A stretch of 64,000 nucleotides of DNA from Chryseobacterium aureum. GTDB taxonomy: Bacteria; Bacteroidota; Bacteroidia; Flavobacteriales; Weeksellaceae. A program made the translations under genes and the position numbers. A model generated the notes under the pieces. It was not told the origin of the DNA and searched no databases. It was given only the letters and a program-made list of their open reading frames with translations. How positions within the stretch are numbered: the stretch's first letter is position 1; every line of letters begins with the position of its first letter. This document shows, in pieces, positions 27,101 through 35,755 of this stretch. The stretch covers positions 1,922,001-1,986,000 of the forward strand of contig NZ_CP034661.1 in the NCBI RefSeq assembly GCF_003971235.1, written 5' to 3'.

Positions 27101-30100
27101 CTGAACATCATAATCTGTTCTTTTTTCGATCCATTTATTATTAATTGAAAGCGCTCTCTCAAGGCGTTTACGGCCCCAATTATCAGTAATCGTTTCCTGA
27201 ACCGCGCCTGTAGGATCCGCTATTCTCAGTTTTGTACCATTACTGAAATCTCCTGAGGTAATCCATTCATAAGACAGCTGTGTACTATTTCCATAAATAT
27301 CTTTTTCTTCAGATTTTCGCTGCCAGTTGTCATACGTATAAGAGATTGTCTGATTAAGATGATTGGTTCTGGAAAGCAGTACTCCAAAATCTGTATCATA
27401 GGTAAACAGTGACGAAGTTCCCTGGATGTCCGTAGATTTTACAGGAAATCTGCCGGACGGATCATATTGCATCTTTTCTTCTCTTGGCATCATCCCTGGA
27501 GCAGAAAGTGTTTTCAAGACTGAATTACCAAAAGGATCATAACTGATGTCTTCTGTAATATAATCTGTATTGTTCCCTTTTTTCCTGGTTTGGGTGACCA
27601 GATTTCCGGTATATGAGTATTGTTCTTCTGTAGAATAAGTATCTGTACCCAGAGTCTGTGTAACTGTTTTTTTAAGTATTCTCCCAATATAATACTGGCT
27701 GTTGGCAGGAGCAGCATTATCTTCATAGTCTACCAGCGTTATTTTTTCTCCTCCGCTGGCAACATTCCGAATTCTCTTAGGGTTATAATACGTGTCATAC
27801 AGTTCATAATATTGATTGGTAGTAACTCCAGCCAAATTATCAATCTGCTGTACCTGCGTTGGAAGATTGACAAAGACTTTATTAGGAAGAAGAGATGTAT
27901 TATAGGTATTTATGGTCTTGGAAATAAATGAAGACGGAGCGCTAAAGCTTACCGCACCGCTCATCTGGAAACTTTCTGACACAGCTCCCCTTTTCTGTGG
28001 ATCCTGCAGAGAGACTGTCCATAACGGCTGGGTGATATTTCCTCCATAAACGGTTGATACGGCAAGCCCTTTAAAGCCGATAAAGCCCAGTCCTTCCATG
28101 TTGACCACAGCTCCTTTATACTTGTAATCCTGTATTTTTGTTTCTCCGTTGAAGCTTTTTTCTACCCGTTTCACAAGCTTTATGGAAGGAGCGATATTCA
28201 GATTGATATAAGGATATTCTTCCGAATGGTCTGCAACATAACTGCCGGTACCCCCTCCCGTATCTACTGCCGTATCATAAGTAATATTGGTAATCAGATC
28301 ATTTTCTTTGATTCTTTTAATGGTAACATCTACCCTGTTATCTTTTTTGAAAGAAACATACTTTATTTTGTCTCCGCCAAAAAACGCATAATCTAGATTC
28401 TGATTGGCAACGTTGGGATTATTCAGAAATATCGGAGTTCCTTTATTGGTAGCACCGCCATAGGTGTGATTATTCTGCCAGCTGTCTATATAGGGCGAAA
28501 AATTCGGGAGTCCGTTGATATCGCTGCCCATATTGTATTTCACACCTCCTCTGTCTCTTACCGTATAATTGTCGCCGTACGTCAGGTAGGGATAATTCTT
28601 TGCATATCCGTCTTCAGGAACATTATAAGGAGTCAGAATGTCATGATAAAACATATCTGCCTTTCCGTCACCATTAATATCCGTGAATGTATAATAGAAC
28701 TGCTGCAGCATGTATCCGCAGAGGTTATTAGGATAATTTCCTCCTGATGTAATGGGATAACACAGGTTATCAACTTTAGGCTTAAAATATTTAGCCCCGA
28801 TATCGCGTACGGTCGCCTCAAAGAATCCCCCATTGGACATCAAAATATACCAATTGGAATTGGCATCGGCAATCGGTGTAATAAGATCTGTTTTTCCGTC
28901 TCCATTGAAGTCAGCGATGTAAACCGGAAATTCAGACTTGATCAGATTACCGGAGAATACAGCTTTCTGTACAAAAGCCCCGTTCTTCATTCCCAGAACG
29001 ACGATCTGCCCGGGATTAACCACATAAATATCCAGCACATTATCTCCGTCAAAATCGGCTGCGTAGAGTTTGGAGGCCGACTTTATCACATTATTATATC
29101 CCAGTACAGCAGGTTGTTGCGGTGCTGTATTATTGGGATCCAGTTTCAGCATGTAAACGGTAGAGCCATCCACATTATATCCTTGTGTACAGCATCCAAC
29201 AGGGGGTTTAGCTGTTGTTTTTGCTGACGGATCCAACGAACCGCCGCAGTTATAGGTCTGGCTGATGCTGTAAGGAAGCGTTATGGCCAGCAAATCTGAA
29301 ACCCCGTCTCCATCAAAATCTCCGCTTAAATATTTTTTAGGGATCCTGGAATAATAGGTATTGCTGTCATTAATCACAATACATCTTTCATTGAGAGCAT
29401 TTTCAAACCTGTAGTAATTAGAAAATGCCAGATCTAATGAATTGGTGCTGTTATTTGGAATATAATTATTAATCTTAACTATTTCCTCATCACTCAGATT
29501 GGTGCTCCCGGTATTGGCCGCCGTAATAGTGCTTACCGCATCAAGGTTATAAAATTTATTATTAGCCAGCACTAATTTTGTTGAAAATATATCCGTAAAT
29601 TTTTCAATATTGGTGAGGCTTCCCGAGAGATTAGAATTGGTAACAGCCAGCTGCGTAGAATTAAAGCGATATACCTTGTCCCTGGAGTTAGGATAGGTCA
29701 TGAAATCTATTGATCCGTCATTATCAAAATATCCTGAGGTATATTGCCAGTTTGTATTATCATAGGCCGGCGATACAGAGGTGACCGTTTTTGAATTATT
29801 AGTGAGTCCGTTTTCTGTAGTGTCATATTCAAACAAAACCGGTTTTACACTCTCTCCGCTGCCATTAAACTGCTGTACGCTGATCAGCCTTTCATAATTC
29901 AGGGAAGTGGTATCATAGGTCAGCTGATATTTCCGGAACAGTTTATCATTTCCCAGAATTTCAATTCTGTCCAGCTTTCTTTCAGAATGAATAACTCTGT
30001 AACTGTAAATATAGATCTGATCTGATCTGGAAGCGGCCTTATAATAGAAATTAATTTTATTTACGTTCTGAGTGGGATTCACCACCGAATTGTTTCCGTA

Positions 30101-30721
30101 CTCTATAGACTTTACATAGATATAGCCATTGATACTTTCATAAGAAAACTTCATCTGGTTGCCCTGAGGATCTTCTATGGAAACAATCTTCCACTCCAAA
30201 GAATTTCCTGCCTGGGAAAAATTTCCCACATATCCGTATTTGGCAATTCTTCCATCGGGATAATAAACGGCAAAATATTCCGGGCCTTCTGCAATATAAC
30301 CGTAGGAAATGATTTTATTGTTTGAATAATTTTCGGTCTGATATTCGGCTCCATTTTGTCCGTATATTCCGGATTTCAAGATCAACCTTTGTCCATCCAG
30401 TGTAAAACGGTCCTTCTCGTTGAAATTTACAGCATCAATAAGACCATCATGGAATTTGGTTGAAGCCACTCTTGTAATGGAGGAAATTCCTGTAATATTC
30501 CAGCCCCATCCGGCAATTCCGTTTCCTGCCTGGCTGGAGTAACTCAGGGAAATTCCGGGAGCAATATTCTTAATTCCGGGAAGTGTGGCAATAGGTATTG
30601 AATAACTGGCACCTCCAGTGGGAGATACGGATAGCTCTCCGCCAGTTTGCCCCGTGCTCTGTGCATGTATCCATCCAACCACCCAAAAGAGCAGGGATAA
30701 AAGAGATAACTTTTTTCTCAT
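24173..30721 (-). CDS. SpvB/RHS-repeat polymorphic toxin with type-23 toxin domain
   Basis: A 2182-residue exported protein. A signal peptide (1-20, ending IHA) is followed by an SpvB-type N-terminal domain (about 35-100, GGASYSIPIATLPGIKNI). FG-GAP/VCBS repeats occur near 553, 605 and 680 (DFDGDNVLDIY, DFNGDGKTDLI, DINGDGKADMF). A TcdB-like middle region and many RHS/YD repeats (about 1100-1700) follow, then the RHS core domain (about 1720-1837, RDYQGTILAISDE...GYTGHEHF). The C-terminal 345 residues begin with a Gly/Ala-rich hydrophobic stretch and end in a domain I recognise as polymorphic toxin type 23 (IGLGDNNDSYRTAA, RLGAAYVGW, FQYQTVNEFTSW). RHS shells encase a C-terminal toxin and release it into target cells. 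It lies between a T9SS small protein and a lipoprotein in one operon. Confidence 0.92.
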   Translation of the reverse strand: MRKKLSLLSLLFWVVGWIHAQSTGQTGGELSVSPTGGASYSIPIATLPGIKNIAPGISLSYSSQAGNGIAGWGWNITGISSITRVASTKFHDGLIDAVNFNEKDRFTLDGQRLILKSGIYGQNGAEYQTENYSNNKIISYGYIAEGPEYFAVYYPDGRIAKYGYVGNFSQAGNSLEWKIVSIEDPQGNQMKFSYESINGYIYVKSIEYGNNSVVNPTQNVNKINFYYKAASRSDQIYIYSYRVIHSERKLDRIEILGNDKLFRKYQLTYDTTSLNYERLISVQQFNGSGESVKPVLFEYDTTENGLTNNSKTVTSVSPAYDNTNWQYTSGYFDNDGSIDFMTYPNSRDKVYRFNSTQLAVTNSNLSGSLTNIEKFTDIFSTKLVLANNKFYNLDAVSTITAANTGSTNLSDEEIVKINNYIPNNSTNSLDLAFSNYYRFENALNERCIVINDSNTYYSRIPKKYLSGDFDGDGVSDLLAITLPYSISQTYNCGGSLDPSAKTTAKPPVGCCTQGYNVDGSTVYMLKLDPNNTAPQQPAVLGYNNVIKSASKLYAADFDGDNVLDIYVVNPGQIVVLGMKNGAFVQKAVFSGNLIKSEFPVYIADFNGDGKTDLITPIADANSNWYILMSNGGFFEATVRDIGAKYFKPKVDNLCYPITSGGNYPNNLCGYMLQQFYYTFTDINGDGKADMFYHDILTPYNVPEDGYAKNYPYLTYGDNYTVRDRGGVKYNMGSDINGLPNFSPYIDSWQNNHTYGGATNKGTPIFLNNPNVANQNLDYAFFGGDKIKYVSFKKDNRVDVTIKRIKENDLITNITYDTAVDTGGGTGSYVADHSEEYPYINLNIAPSIKLVKRVEKSFNGETKIQDYKYKGAVVNMEGLGFIGFKGLAVSTVYGGNITQPLWTVSLQDPQKRGAVSESFQMSGAVSFSAPSSFISKTINTYNTSLLPNKVFVNLPTQVQQIDNLAGVTTNQYYELYDTYYNPKRIRNVASGGEKITLVDYEDNAAPANSQYYIGRILKKTVTQTLGTDTYSTEEQYSYTGNLVTQTRKKGNNTDYITEDISYDPFGNSVLKTLSAPGMMPREEKMQYDPSGRFPVKSTDIQGTSSLFTYDTDFGVLLSRTNHLNQTISYTYDNWQRKSEEKDIYGNSTQLSYEWITSGDFSNGTKLRIADPTGAVQETITDNWGRKRLERALSINNKWIEKRTDYDVQDRAYRESDPYFSTSAPSKWTVTEFDSYGRVVKVNFPSGKIITSSYNGLSATVIDGQKTQTITKDEWGNKIKLTDNGGVITYSYYANGALKSTNYQGHIITVEQDGWGRKTKVSDPSVGGDYTYVYDNFGQLLHEINPKGKTDYAYDQFGRLAKKDISGDHTDIKISYTYDANGFLTAETGSSNGVSNSYTNEYDSFYRLKKRVEDNGTAVFTKHFTYDGFGRTKTEIKETVLGTLTSSYGIENLYASCGLLDKIKNIAGTVIWQLNEINEKGSILSAALGNGVSITNQYSANNFLQESRHINGSNSVLLSNTYDFEDISGLLNKRKNDAVPISIVENFGYDAMQRLISWTDVAGNQTQSYDAFGRIDNNSVVGEYKYESANRYRKKGINLNLSGDSYYSVPANQLQQISYNAYKNPVEITQDNNQLVKFAYNIHQTRSNSEYNYNKSFLFYGRHKSYSDDNTVEIIEYSYPGKPSATALGTRIITYVAGNPYSAPAAYIKDFYVTGQVMKEGLHYLHRDYQGTILAISDEVGKAEEKRHFDAWGNLMYLEQNGTKVSLKGFPDLMIERGYTGHEHFFQVGLIHMNGRMYDPKLHTFLSVDNFIQDSFNSQNYNRFGYVLNNPLMFIDQGGEFAWVLVYVGAIIGAVMGATSYIGHAIQTGNWNWGQFGLSILGGAVSGAIMGALDGGASSALTWGAIAGYAATGLVSGLMPSYSMDLGGGFGFSVSPSIAFGKGFSVGASFSVSYRKGDFGIAAGFGVSYKISHAGSGLSGWEYRKSIMAGTLGTEGNLGVMLGTNMWSGLHEQRTGIVKLVSGDFSLTYENDGAPFGKIGLGDNNDSYRTAAMSLSIGDFHAGFNLFTGVRNSSTYEENPENETKYQYDYREMRKYGRDDYLPGAYGEKYTHGLVAEQGPRYRLGAAYVGWGNFRIGVNSEWIRHGIQNVLAHRWISPQPAFLMLSNNWAPYFQYQTVNEFTSW

Positions 30722-30739
30722 GTCAGCAAGTTTTTATGG

Positions 30740-31177
30740 TTATTGTTTAAGGATTTTGTAAGTCAGTTTTTCACCTGTAGTCAGATAGAAAATGACAACG
30801 TACATTCCGATAGGCTGATCAGACAGATCCAGAACGGCTTTGTTTTCTCTCTTATCAAGTTTCAGTTCCCTGTACTGGGTAAAATTATAAGCGACATATT
30901 CCGCTTTTTCAATCATACTCCCAAGCTCAGAGGACCAGACCAGAGTAGCCCTGTCTTTGGTGGGATTGGGATAAATCTTCACCTGGTATTCCGGAGGAGG
31001 AAACTCTTTTTTGTCTGTCAGACCATTGGTTGCACTTTTCGAATGGGCAGCGCAGTCAGCACAATATTTCCGTTCGATCTGGTTTCCACCGTCTTCATAA
31101 AGAAATGTAAGCGTCTGCGACATCAATTTCCCTGATGAGATTGTCAGGAAAAAAATTAACACTATAGCTCTTTTCAT
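30740..31177 (-). CDS. Small secreted protein with T9SS C-terminal sorting domain
   Basis: The likely start is ATG 31177 (145 residues), where a signal peptide begins (MKRAIVLIFFLTISSGKLMS). A longer frame back to 31333 would run into the divergent regulator and lacks protein character. The mature protein has a short N-terminal part with a CADC motif, then a typical type IX sorting domain (YQVKIYPNPTKDRATL to the terminal KLTYKILKQ), which directs transport across the outer membrane. It is 18 bp upstream of the RHS toxin gene, which has no such domain, so it could assist display or export of the toxin; that link is inferred. Confidence 0.82.
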   Translation of the reverse strand: MKRAIVLIFFLTISSGKLMSQTLTFLYEDGGNQIERKYCADCAAHSKSATNGLTDKKEFPPPEYQVKIYPNPTKDRATLVWSSELGSMIEKAEYVAYNFTQYRELKLDKRENKAVLDLSDQPIGMYVVIFYLTTGEKLTYKILKQ

Positions 31178-31304
31178 AGAAAAAAATTTGGATTCAATAC
31201 AAAAGTCAATAAAAAAACTCAAGTCTGAAAAGACAATGCATCTGAAACCGAAAAAACTATTGGATAAATTATCTAAAAAATACCTTTTATTTGTTTTTTT
31301 TAGA

Positions 31305-31312
31305 TATTTTTG
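31305..31312 (+). promoter_or_regulatory. -7 box TATTTTTG of the HTH regulator
   Basis: An exact TAnnTTTG match 19 bp before the ATG at 31332, in the 154-bp divergent spacer shared with the toxin operon. Confidence 0.45.
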
Positions 31313-31331
31313 AGAATACAACACTAAAACC

Positions 31332-32306
31332 ATGAAAAACCATCAAAAAACTCTATTTGATTTCCTGATTAAGGAATCGGGTGGAAAGAAAAACCTTGTA
31401 GATATAATGATAGATAAACTGGCTCTCTCCAATGATACTGCCTACAGGAGGATCAGCGGAAAAAGCCATATAACGCTCAATGAAGGTATTTCTCTTGCCT
31501 CACATTTCGGAATCTCGCTGGATCAGATCCACAGCTCCGGTTCCGGCAATGCAGTACTGAATAAAGTACATGATATTTATAATATTGACGATCTGGAGAG
31601 ATACTTTGAATTCTCTATCCTGAACCTGCAAAAAATAAAAGGAACTCCAGATGTAGAATTTATTTATGCGGCCAAGGATATTCCGCTTTTTTATTTTATG
31701 ACCTTTGAAAACCTCTGCAGGTTTAAGATTTATACCTGGCTGAAGCTTATGGATGCGGATTTTTTTTCGAAAAGAATCAGCTTCGAAGATTTTGAAATCC
31801 CTCCAAAAGTTAAAGAAAAAGCGAAGCTTCTCCCCGAAGTGTATAATAATGTAAGCTCCACAGAAATCTGGAGTGAGGTTACCATTTATGCACTTCTTGA
31901 ACAGGTTATTTACTTCCATCAACTGGATTTGATCCTTACGGAAAATGCCCTGGCAATCTGCAATGAGATCATAGAAATGCTGAAACAGATAGAAGAAGAT
32001 ACCATCAATGAAAAGAAGGGAAATAAAGAGGCCGCCTTTAAATTGTATCAAAATGACCTCCTGATCATGAATAACAGCGTGTTTATCAAATCGAAAGATC
32101 AGAAAGTGCTCTTCATGCCCTACAATATTCTGAGCTATTATTATACTCAGGATAAAAGAGTATGCGATAATTATGAGAAAAGCATCAAGCTCATTTTAAA
32201 AAATTCTGAACTTCTTTCTGCCAACAATAAAGAAAGAAATATCTTTTTTAATAAAATGTACAAGAAAGTGGAAGGCTTAAAAAAAAGACTGAAAATACAG
32301 AGTTAG
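31332..32306 (+). CDS. HTH transcriptional regulator, divergent to the RHS toxin operon
   Basis: A 324-residue cytoplasmic protein. Residues about 8-62 fit a Cro/XRE-like helix-turn-helix (LSNDTAYRRISGKSHITLNE, then ISLASHFGISLDQI). The rest is a long helical sensor-like domain (75-324) of a type frequent in flavobacteria, with no enzyme motif seen. It is transcribed away from the toxin operon across a short shared spacer, so it may control that operon and itself. The ligand is unknown. Confidence 0.75.
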   Translation: MKNHQKTLFDFLIKESGGKKNLVDIMIDKLALSNDTAYRRISGKSHITLNEGISLASHFGISLDQIHSSGSGNAVLNKVHDIYNIDDLERYFEFSILNLQKIKGTPDVEFIYAAKDIPLFYFMTFENLCRFKIYTWLKLMDADFFSKRISFEDFEIPPKVKEKAKLLPEVYNNVSSTEIWSEVTIYALLEQVIYFHQLDLILTENALAICNEIIEMLKQIEEDTINEKKGNKEAAFKLYQNDLLIMNNSVFIKSKDQKVLFMPYNILSYYYTQDKRVCDNYEKSIKLILKNSELLSANNKERNIFFNKMYKKVEGLKKRLKIQS

Positions 32307-32393
32307 TTCATTTATCGTTTTGAATGCCAAGGTTTTTTTGAAAATTAATCAAAGTTTAACCTAAGAAATAGAAGAAGAATCTTTGCGAATTAT

Positions 32394-32401
32394 TATTTTT
32401 G
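32394..32401 (+). promoter_or_regulatory. -7 box TATTTTTG of ppk1
   Basis: An exact TAnnTTTG match 20 bp before ATG 32422. Because it lies downstream of the TTG at 32383, it supports 32422 as the true ppk1 start. Confidence 0.5.
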
Positions 32402-32421
32402 ATAAAATATACACATTTAGA

Positions 32422-34494
32422 ATGTCAATACACTTTAATCCCAGAGATATTACATGGCTTGCCTTTAATGAAAGAGTTTTGCAGGAAGCTATGGATGAAA
32501 AAGTTCCCTTACATTTAAGAATACGTTTCCTTGGAATTTTCTCCAACAATTTAGATGAATTTTTCAGAGTGCGTGTTGCCGGATTAAAGCGTGCCATGGA
32601 TTTTAAGGAAAAGGTGATTGCTGAATCTTTCTACCAGCCGCCATCCAAAATTCTTCAGCGCATCAATGAAATTGTCATGAGACAACAGCTGAACTTCGAT
32701 AAAACCTGGAAAAAAATCCAGACCGAAATGGCTGATCATAAAGTTTCCATTAAAAATTCCAAAAATCTTACTCCAAGACAGAAAGAGTTTGTCCGGCAGT
32801 ATTTCGATGAGGTGGTAGAATCTAATGTCATTCCGATTCTCCTTCACGAAAATACTCCAATGCCCTATTTAAGAGACAAAAGTCTTTATCTGGGGGTGGC
32901 AATGAGAAAAAAAGACTGGCAATATTCCAGCAATTATGCGATTATTGAAATTCCTTCCCGTTTTGTAGGAAGATTCGTATTACTGCCCACTGAAGATCCT
33001 GAAGAAAAGAATGTAATGCTGCTGGAGGACGTGATCACCTTCAACCTTCCGCATATATTTTCTTATTTCGGGTACGATGAATTCTCTGCCAATGCTTTTA
33101 AAGTAACGAAAGATGCTGAGCTGGATCTTGATAATGACATCAAAACCAACTTTGCAGAAAAGATAGAAAAAGGACTCAAAAACAGAAGAAAAGGAAAGCC
33201 TACCCGTTTTGTTTTTGATAAAGATATGGATAAAGCCTTGCTGGAACTCCTTATCAGAAAGCTGAATTTAACCAAGAAGGACAGCATCATTCCCGGAGGA
33301 AAAATTCATAATTTCAAGCACTTTATGGATTTTCCTGATGTTTTTGAAAAGTATGAAAGACCGGTGGAAAGAACTTCTTTTACGCATCAGGCTTTTGAAC
33401 ATGGGGAAAGAGTAACTGATGTCATTTTAAAAGAAGATGTGCTTCTAACCTTTCCTTACCACAAATATAATCCGGTGATTGATTTGCTTCGTGAAGCCGC
33501 CATGGATCCGGATGTAAAGTCTATACAGATCACGGCCTACCGCCTGGCCAGCAGCTCAAAAATTATCAATGCTTTAATTTATGCTGCCAGAAATGGCAAA
33601 GAAGTAACGGTAATGCTGGAACTTCAGGCAAGATTTGATGAAGAATCCAATCTGGAATGGAAAGATATGCTGGAACCGGAAGGAATTACCGTGCTTGTGG
33701 GCATTCCTAACAAAAAAGTGCATGCCAAACTCTGTGTCATCAAAAAGAGATCACACAATAAAACCATCCAGTATGGATTTGTAAGCACCGGAAACTTCAA
33801 TGAAAAAACAGCAAGAATATATGGTGACCATCTGTTATTGACTGCTGACCGCGGAATCATGGCAGATATTAATAAAGTTTTCAATGTCCTGAAAAAACCT
33901 AAAGATGATTTCATTCCGATTTTGAAAACTTGTAAAAATTTATTAGTTTGCCCTCAGTTTATGCGTGAAAAAATTGTTCACCATATTGATAAAGAAATCG
34001 AGGAAGCTAAAGCCGGACGAAGAGCAGAGATCATCGTAAAAGTAAACTCTATGAGCGACAGAATGCTGATAGAAAAACTATATGATGCAGCCAAAGCCGG
34101 CGTAGTTATAAGATTAATTGTAAGAGGAATCTATTGTGCCGTAAACCAGAAGGATTTTAAAGAAAAAATAAAAGCCATCAGTATTGTAGACGAATATCTG
34201 GAACATGCCAGAGTCATGTATTTTTACAATAAAGGTTCCGAAGACATGTACATTTCTTCCGCTGACTGGATGACCAGAAACCTGGATTACAGGATTGAAG
34301 CCGCTGCCAAAATCACAGATAAAAACCTTAAGAAAGAATTAACAGATATTCTTGATATTCAGCTTAGGGATAATGTGAAAGCCAGAATTCTGGACAAAAA
34401 ACTGAGCAATGAGTATATACGGAATGATAAAAAAGAATGCCGGTCACAAATAGAAACCTATAAATATTTAAAAGCTAAAACAACTAAAAAATGA
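32422..34494 (+). CDS. ppk1: Polyphosphate kinase 1
   Basis: A 690-residue PPK1, normal length. It begins HFNPRDITWLAFNERVLQEA (N domain) and FSNNLDEFFRVRVAGLK. The catalytic C1/C2 domains carry the phospho-acceptor His in KVHAKLCVIKKR and the second conserved His in EHARVMYFYN, followed by SADWMTRNLDYRIEA. It makes inorganic polyphosphate reversibly from ATP at the membrane. A TTG at 32383 would add 13 residues but lies upstream of the -7 box. The stop overlaps the ppx start by 4 bp (ATGA), so synthesis and hydrolysis of polyphosphate are encoded together. Confidence 0.98.
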   Translation: MSIHFNPRDITWLAFNERVLQEAMDEKVPLHLRIRFLGIFSNNLDEFFRVRVAGLKRAMDFKEKVIAESFYQPPSKILQRINEIVMRQQLNFDKTWKKIQTEMADHKVSIKNSKNLTPRQKEFVRQYFDEVVESNVIPILLHENTPMPYLRDKSLYLGVAMRKKDWQYSSNYAIIEIPSRFVGRFVLLPTEDPEEKNVMLLEDVITFNLPHIFSYFGYDEFSANAFKVTKDAELDLDNDIKTNFAEKIEKGLKNRRKGKPTRFVFDKDMDKALLELLIRKLNLTKKDSIIPGGKIHNFKHFMDFPDVFEKYERPVERTSFTHQAFEHGERVTDVILKEDVLLTFPYHKYNPVIDLLREAAMDPDVKSIQITAYRLASSSKIINALIYAARNGKEVTVMLELQARFDEESNLEWKDMLEPEGITVLVGIPNKKVHAKLCVIKKRSHNKTIQYGFVSTGNFNEKTARIYGDHLLLTADRGIMADINKVFNVLKKPKDDFIPILKTCKNLLVCPQFMREKIVHHIDKEIEEAKAGRRAEIIVKVNSMSDRMLIEKLYDAAKAGVVIRLIVRGIYCAVNQKDFKEKIKAISIVDEYLEHARVMYFYNKGSEDMYISSADWMTRNLDYRIEAAAKITDKNLKKELTDILDIQLRDNVKARILDKKLSNEYIRNDKKECRSQIETYKYLKAKTTKK

Positions 34495-35375
34495 AGATCG
34501 CAGCGATAGACATAGGGAGTAATGCAGCCCGCCTTCTTATCAATGAAGTAAAGATCAATAACAGAAAGCCTGAATTCATCAAGCTGAACCTCCTCAGAAT
34601 TCCTCTGAGACTGGGAATGGATGTTTTCACCATCGGGAAAATAGGTCCGGAAAGAGAAAAAATGGTTATTGATTCCATGAAAATCTTCAGCGATCTTATG
34701 AAAATATACAAGGTAGACCATTACAGAGCCTGTGCTACCAGTGCCATGCGTGATGCTGCTAACGGTAATGAAATTATTGATATGGTGAAAGATACCTCGG
34801 GCATCAATATCGAAATCATTTCCGGGGATGAAGAAGCTACCCTGATCTATGAAAACCATGTGGCAGAAGGTCTTGACAAAGAATTTGCCTACTTATATAT
34901 TGATGTGGGCGGAGGTTCCACAGAGCTTACCTTCTACGAAAACGGCAAAATGGTCTACGAAAAATCTTTCAATATCGGAACCATCCGTCTTCTTAACCAT
35001 CTGGTTACGGTAGACAACTGGAAAGAAATGAAGGATGAAATCAAGGAAAATATTGTCAGCAAGAAACCCATTGTAGCCATAGGGTCAGGAGGAAACATTA
35101 ACAAAGTATTTTCCATGAGCAAAACCAAAGACGGAAAACCTATGTCTCTGTCTCACCTGAAAAAAGTGTACAAAGAATTCAATGAGCTGTCTGTGGAAGA
35201 AAGAATGACTAATTACAACCTTAGAGAAGACCGCGCTGACGTATTGGTGCACGCTCTTAGAATCTTCAATAATGTCATGTCATGGTCTGATATCAACAGG
35301 ATATTCGTTCCGAAAATTTCTGTGGCAGACGGATTGATTCATAATATTTACAGTCAGCTGCAACATAAAAAATAA
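34491..35375 (+). CDS. ppx: Exopolyphosphatase, Ppx/GppA family
   Basis: A 294-residue Ppx/GppA phosphatase. The ASKHA fold shows phosphate-1 IDIGSNAARLL, SGDEEA with LIYENHV, phosphate-2 YIDVGGGSTELTFYENG, and IAIGSGGNINKV. It is the short form (about 300 residues) without the C-terminal HD domain of E. coli Ppx. It releases phosphate from polyphosphate ends or converts pppGpp to ppGpp. It is coupled to ppk1 by a 4-bp overlap and followed by a terminator. Confidence 0.95.
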   Translation: MKIAAIDIGSNAARLLINEVKINNRKPEFIKLNLLRIPLRLGMDVFTIGKIGPEREKMVIDSMKIFSDLMKIYKVDHYRACATSAMRDAANGNEIIDMVKDTSGINIEIISGDEEATLIYENHVAEGLDKEFAYLYIDVGGGSTELTFYENGKMVYEKSFNIGTIRLLNHLVTVDNWKEMKDEIKENIVSKKPIVAIGSGGNINKVFSMSKTKDGKPMSLSHLKKVYKEFNELSVEERMTNYNLREDRADVLVHALRIFNNVMSWSDINRIFVPKISVADGLIHNIYSQLQHKK

Positions 35376-35396
35376 CAGCAAACAATAGTATTGAAG

Positions 35397-35420
35397 GCCA
35401 GCCATTTTGTGCTGGCTTTT
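35397..35420 (+). terminator. ppk1-ppx operon terminator
   Basis: GCCAGC and GCTGGC flank an 8-nt loop, followed by TTTTATTTT, 22 bp after the ppx stop. Confidence 0.7.
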
Positions 35421-35425
35421 ATTTT

Positions 35426-35460
35426 GTCATTGCGAGGAGCAGCGCGACGAAGCAATCGCT
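35426..35460. repeat. Intergenic repeat beginning CATTGCGAGGAGC
   Basis: The pattern CATTGCGAGGAGC...GCGACGAAGCAATC has imperfect inverted ends (CATTGC/GCAATC; GCGA). I know very similar sequences as scattered intergenic repeats in many Bacteroidota genomes. Only one copy occurs in this window. Confidence 0.5.
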
Positions 35461-35494
35461 ATGCTCTCAGATGGTTTTTTACATTTTTTATTAG

Positions 35495-35560
35495 ATTTTG
35501 GCTAAAGCCAATGGAAGGTAGATCATTTTTTAAGGCGGGCTAAAGCCCACCCCTATTGAA
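35495..35560 (+). repeat. Double-hairpin dispersed repeat, copy 1 (type a)
   Basis: Hairpin one is TTGGCTAAAGCCAA, hairpin two is GGGCTAAAGCCC, and the unit ends CCTATTGAA. Related units lie at 56080, 56937 (inverted), 59749 and 62249, all between genes. Confidence 0.75.
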
Positions 35561-35573
35561 TTTTATCAACAAT

Positions 35574-35695
35574 ATCTTTTATCTTTTATCTTTTATCTTT
35601 TATCTTTTATCTTTTATCTTTTATCTTTTATCTTTTATCTTTTATCTTTTATCTTTTATCTTTTATCTTTTATCTTTTATCTTTTATCTTTTATC
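35574..35695. repeat. Heptamer tandem repeat (ATCTTTT)17
   Basis: Seventeen uninterrupted copies of ATCTTTT plus a partial ATC, 122 bp in all and without substitutions. It lies between ppx and the epimerase-like gene. Such a pure array should change length by slippage. It sits 60 bp upstream of the next ATG and could affect that gene's promoter spacing. Confidence 0.98.
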
Positions 35696-35755
35696 AAAAA
35701 ATTTAAAGTAAAACCTCATCCTCATCCGTCATATCCATATCAATAGCAAAAATCA

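Noticed and set aside
31178..31333. Upstream extension of the small T9SS gene to 31333
   Set aside because: It lacks protein character, overlaps the divergent regulator start, and places the signal peptide 52 residues inside the protein.
35574..35695. CRISPR array in the heptamer repeat region
   Set aside because: Units of 7 bp with no spacers; no cas genes anywhere in the window.
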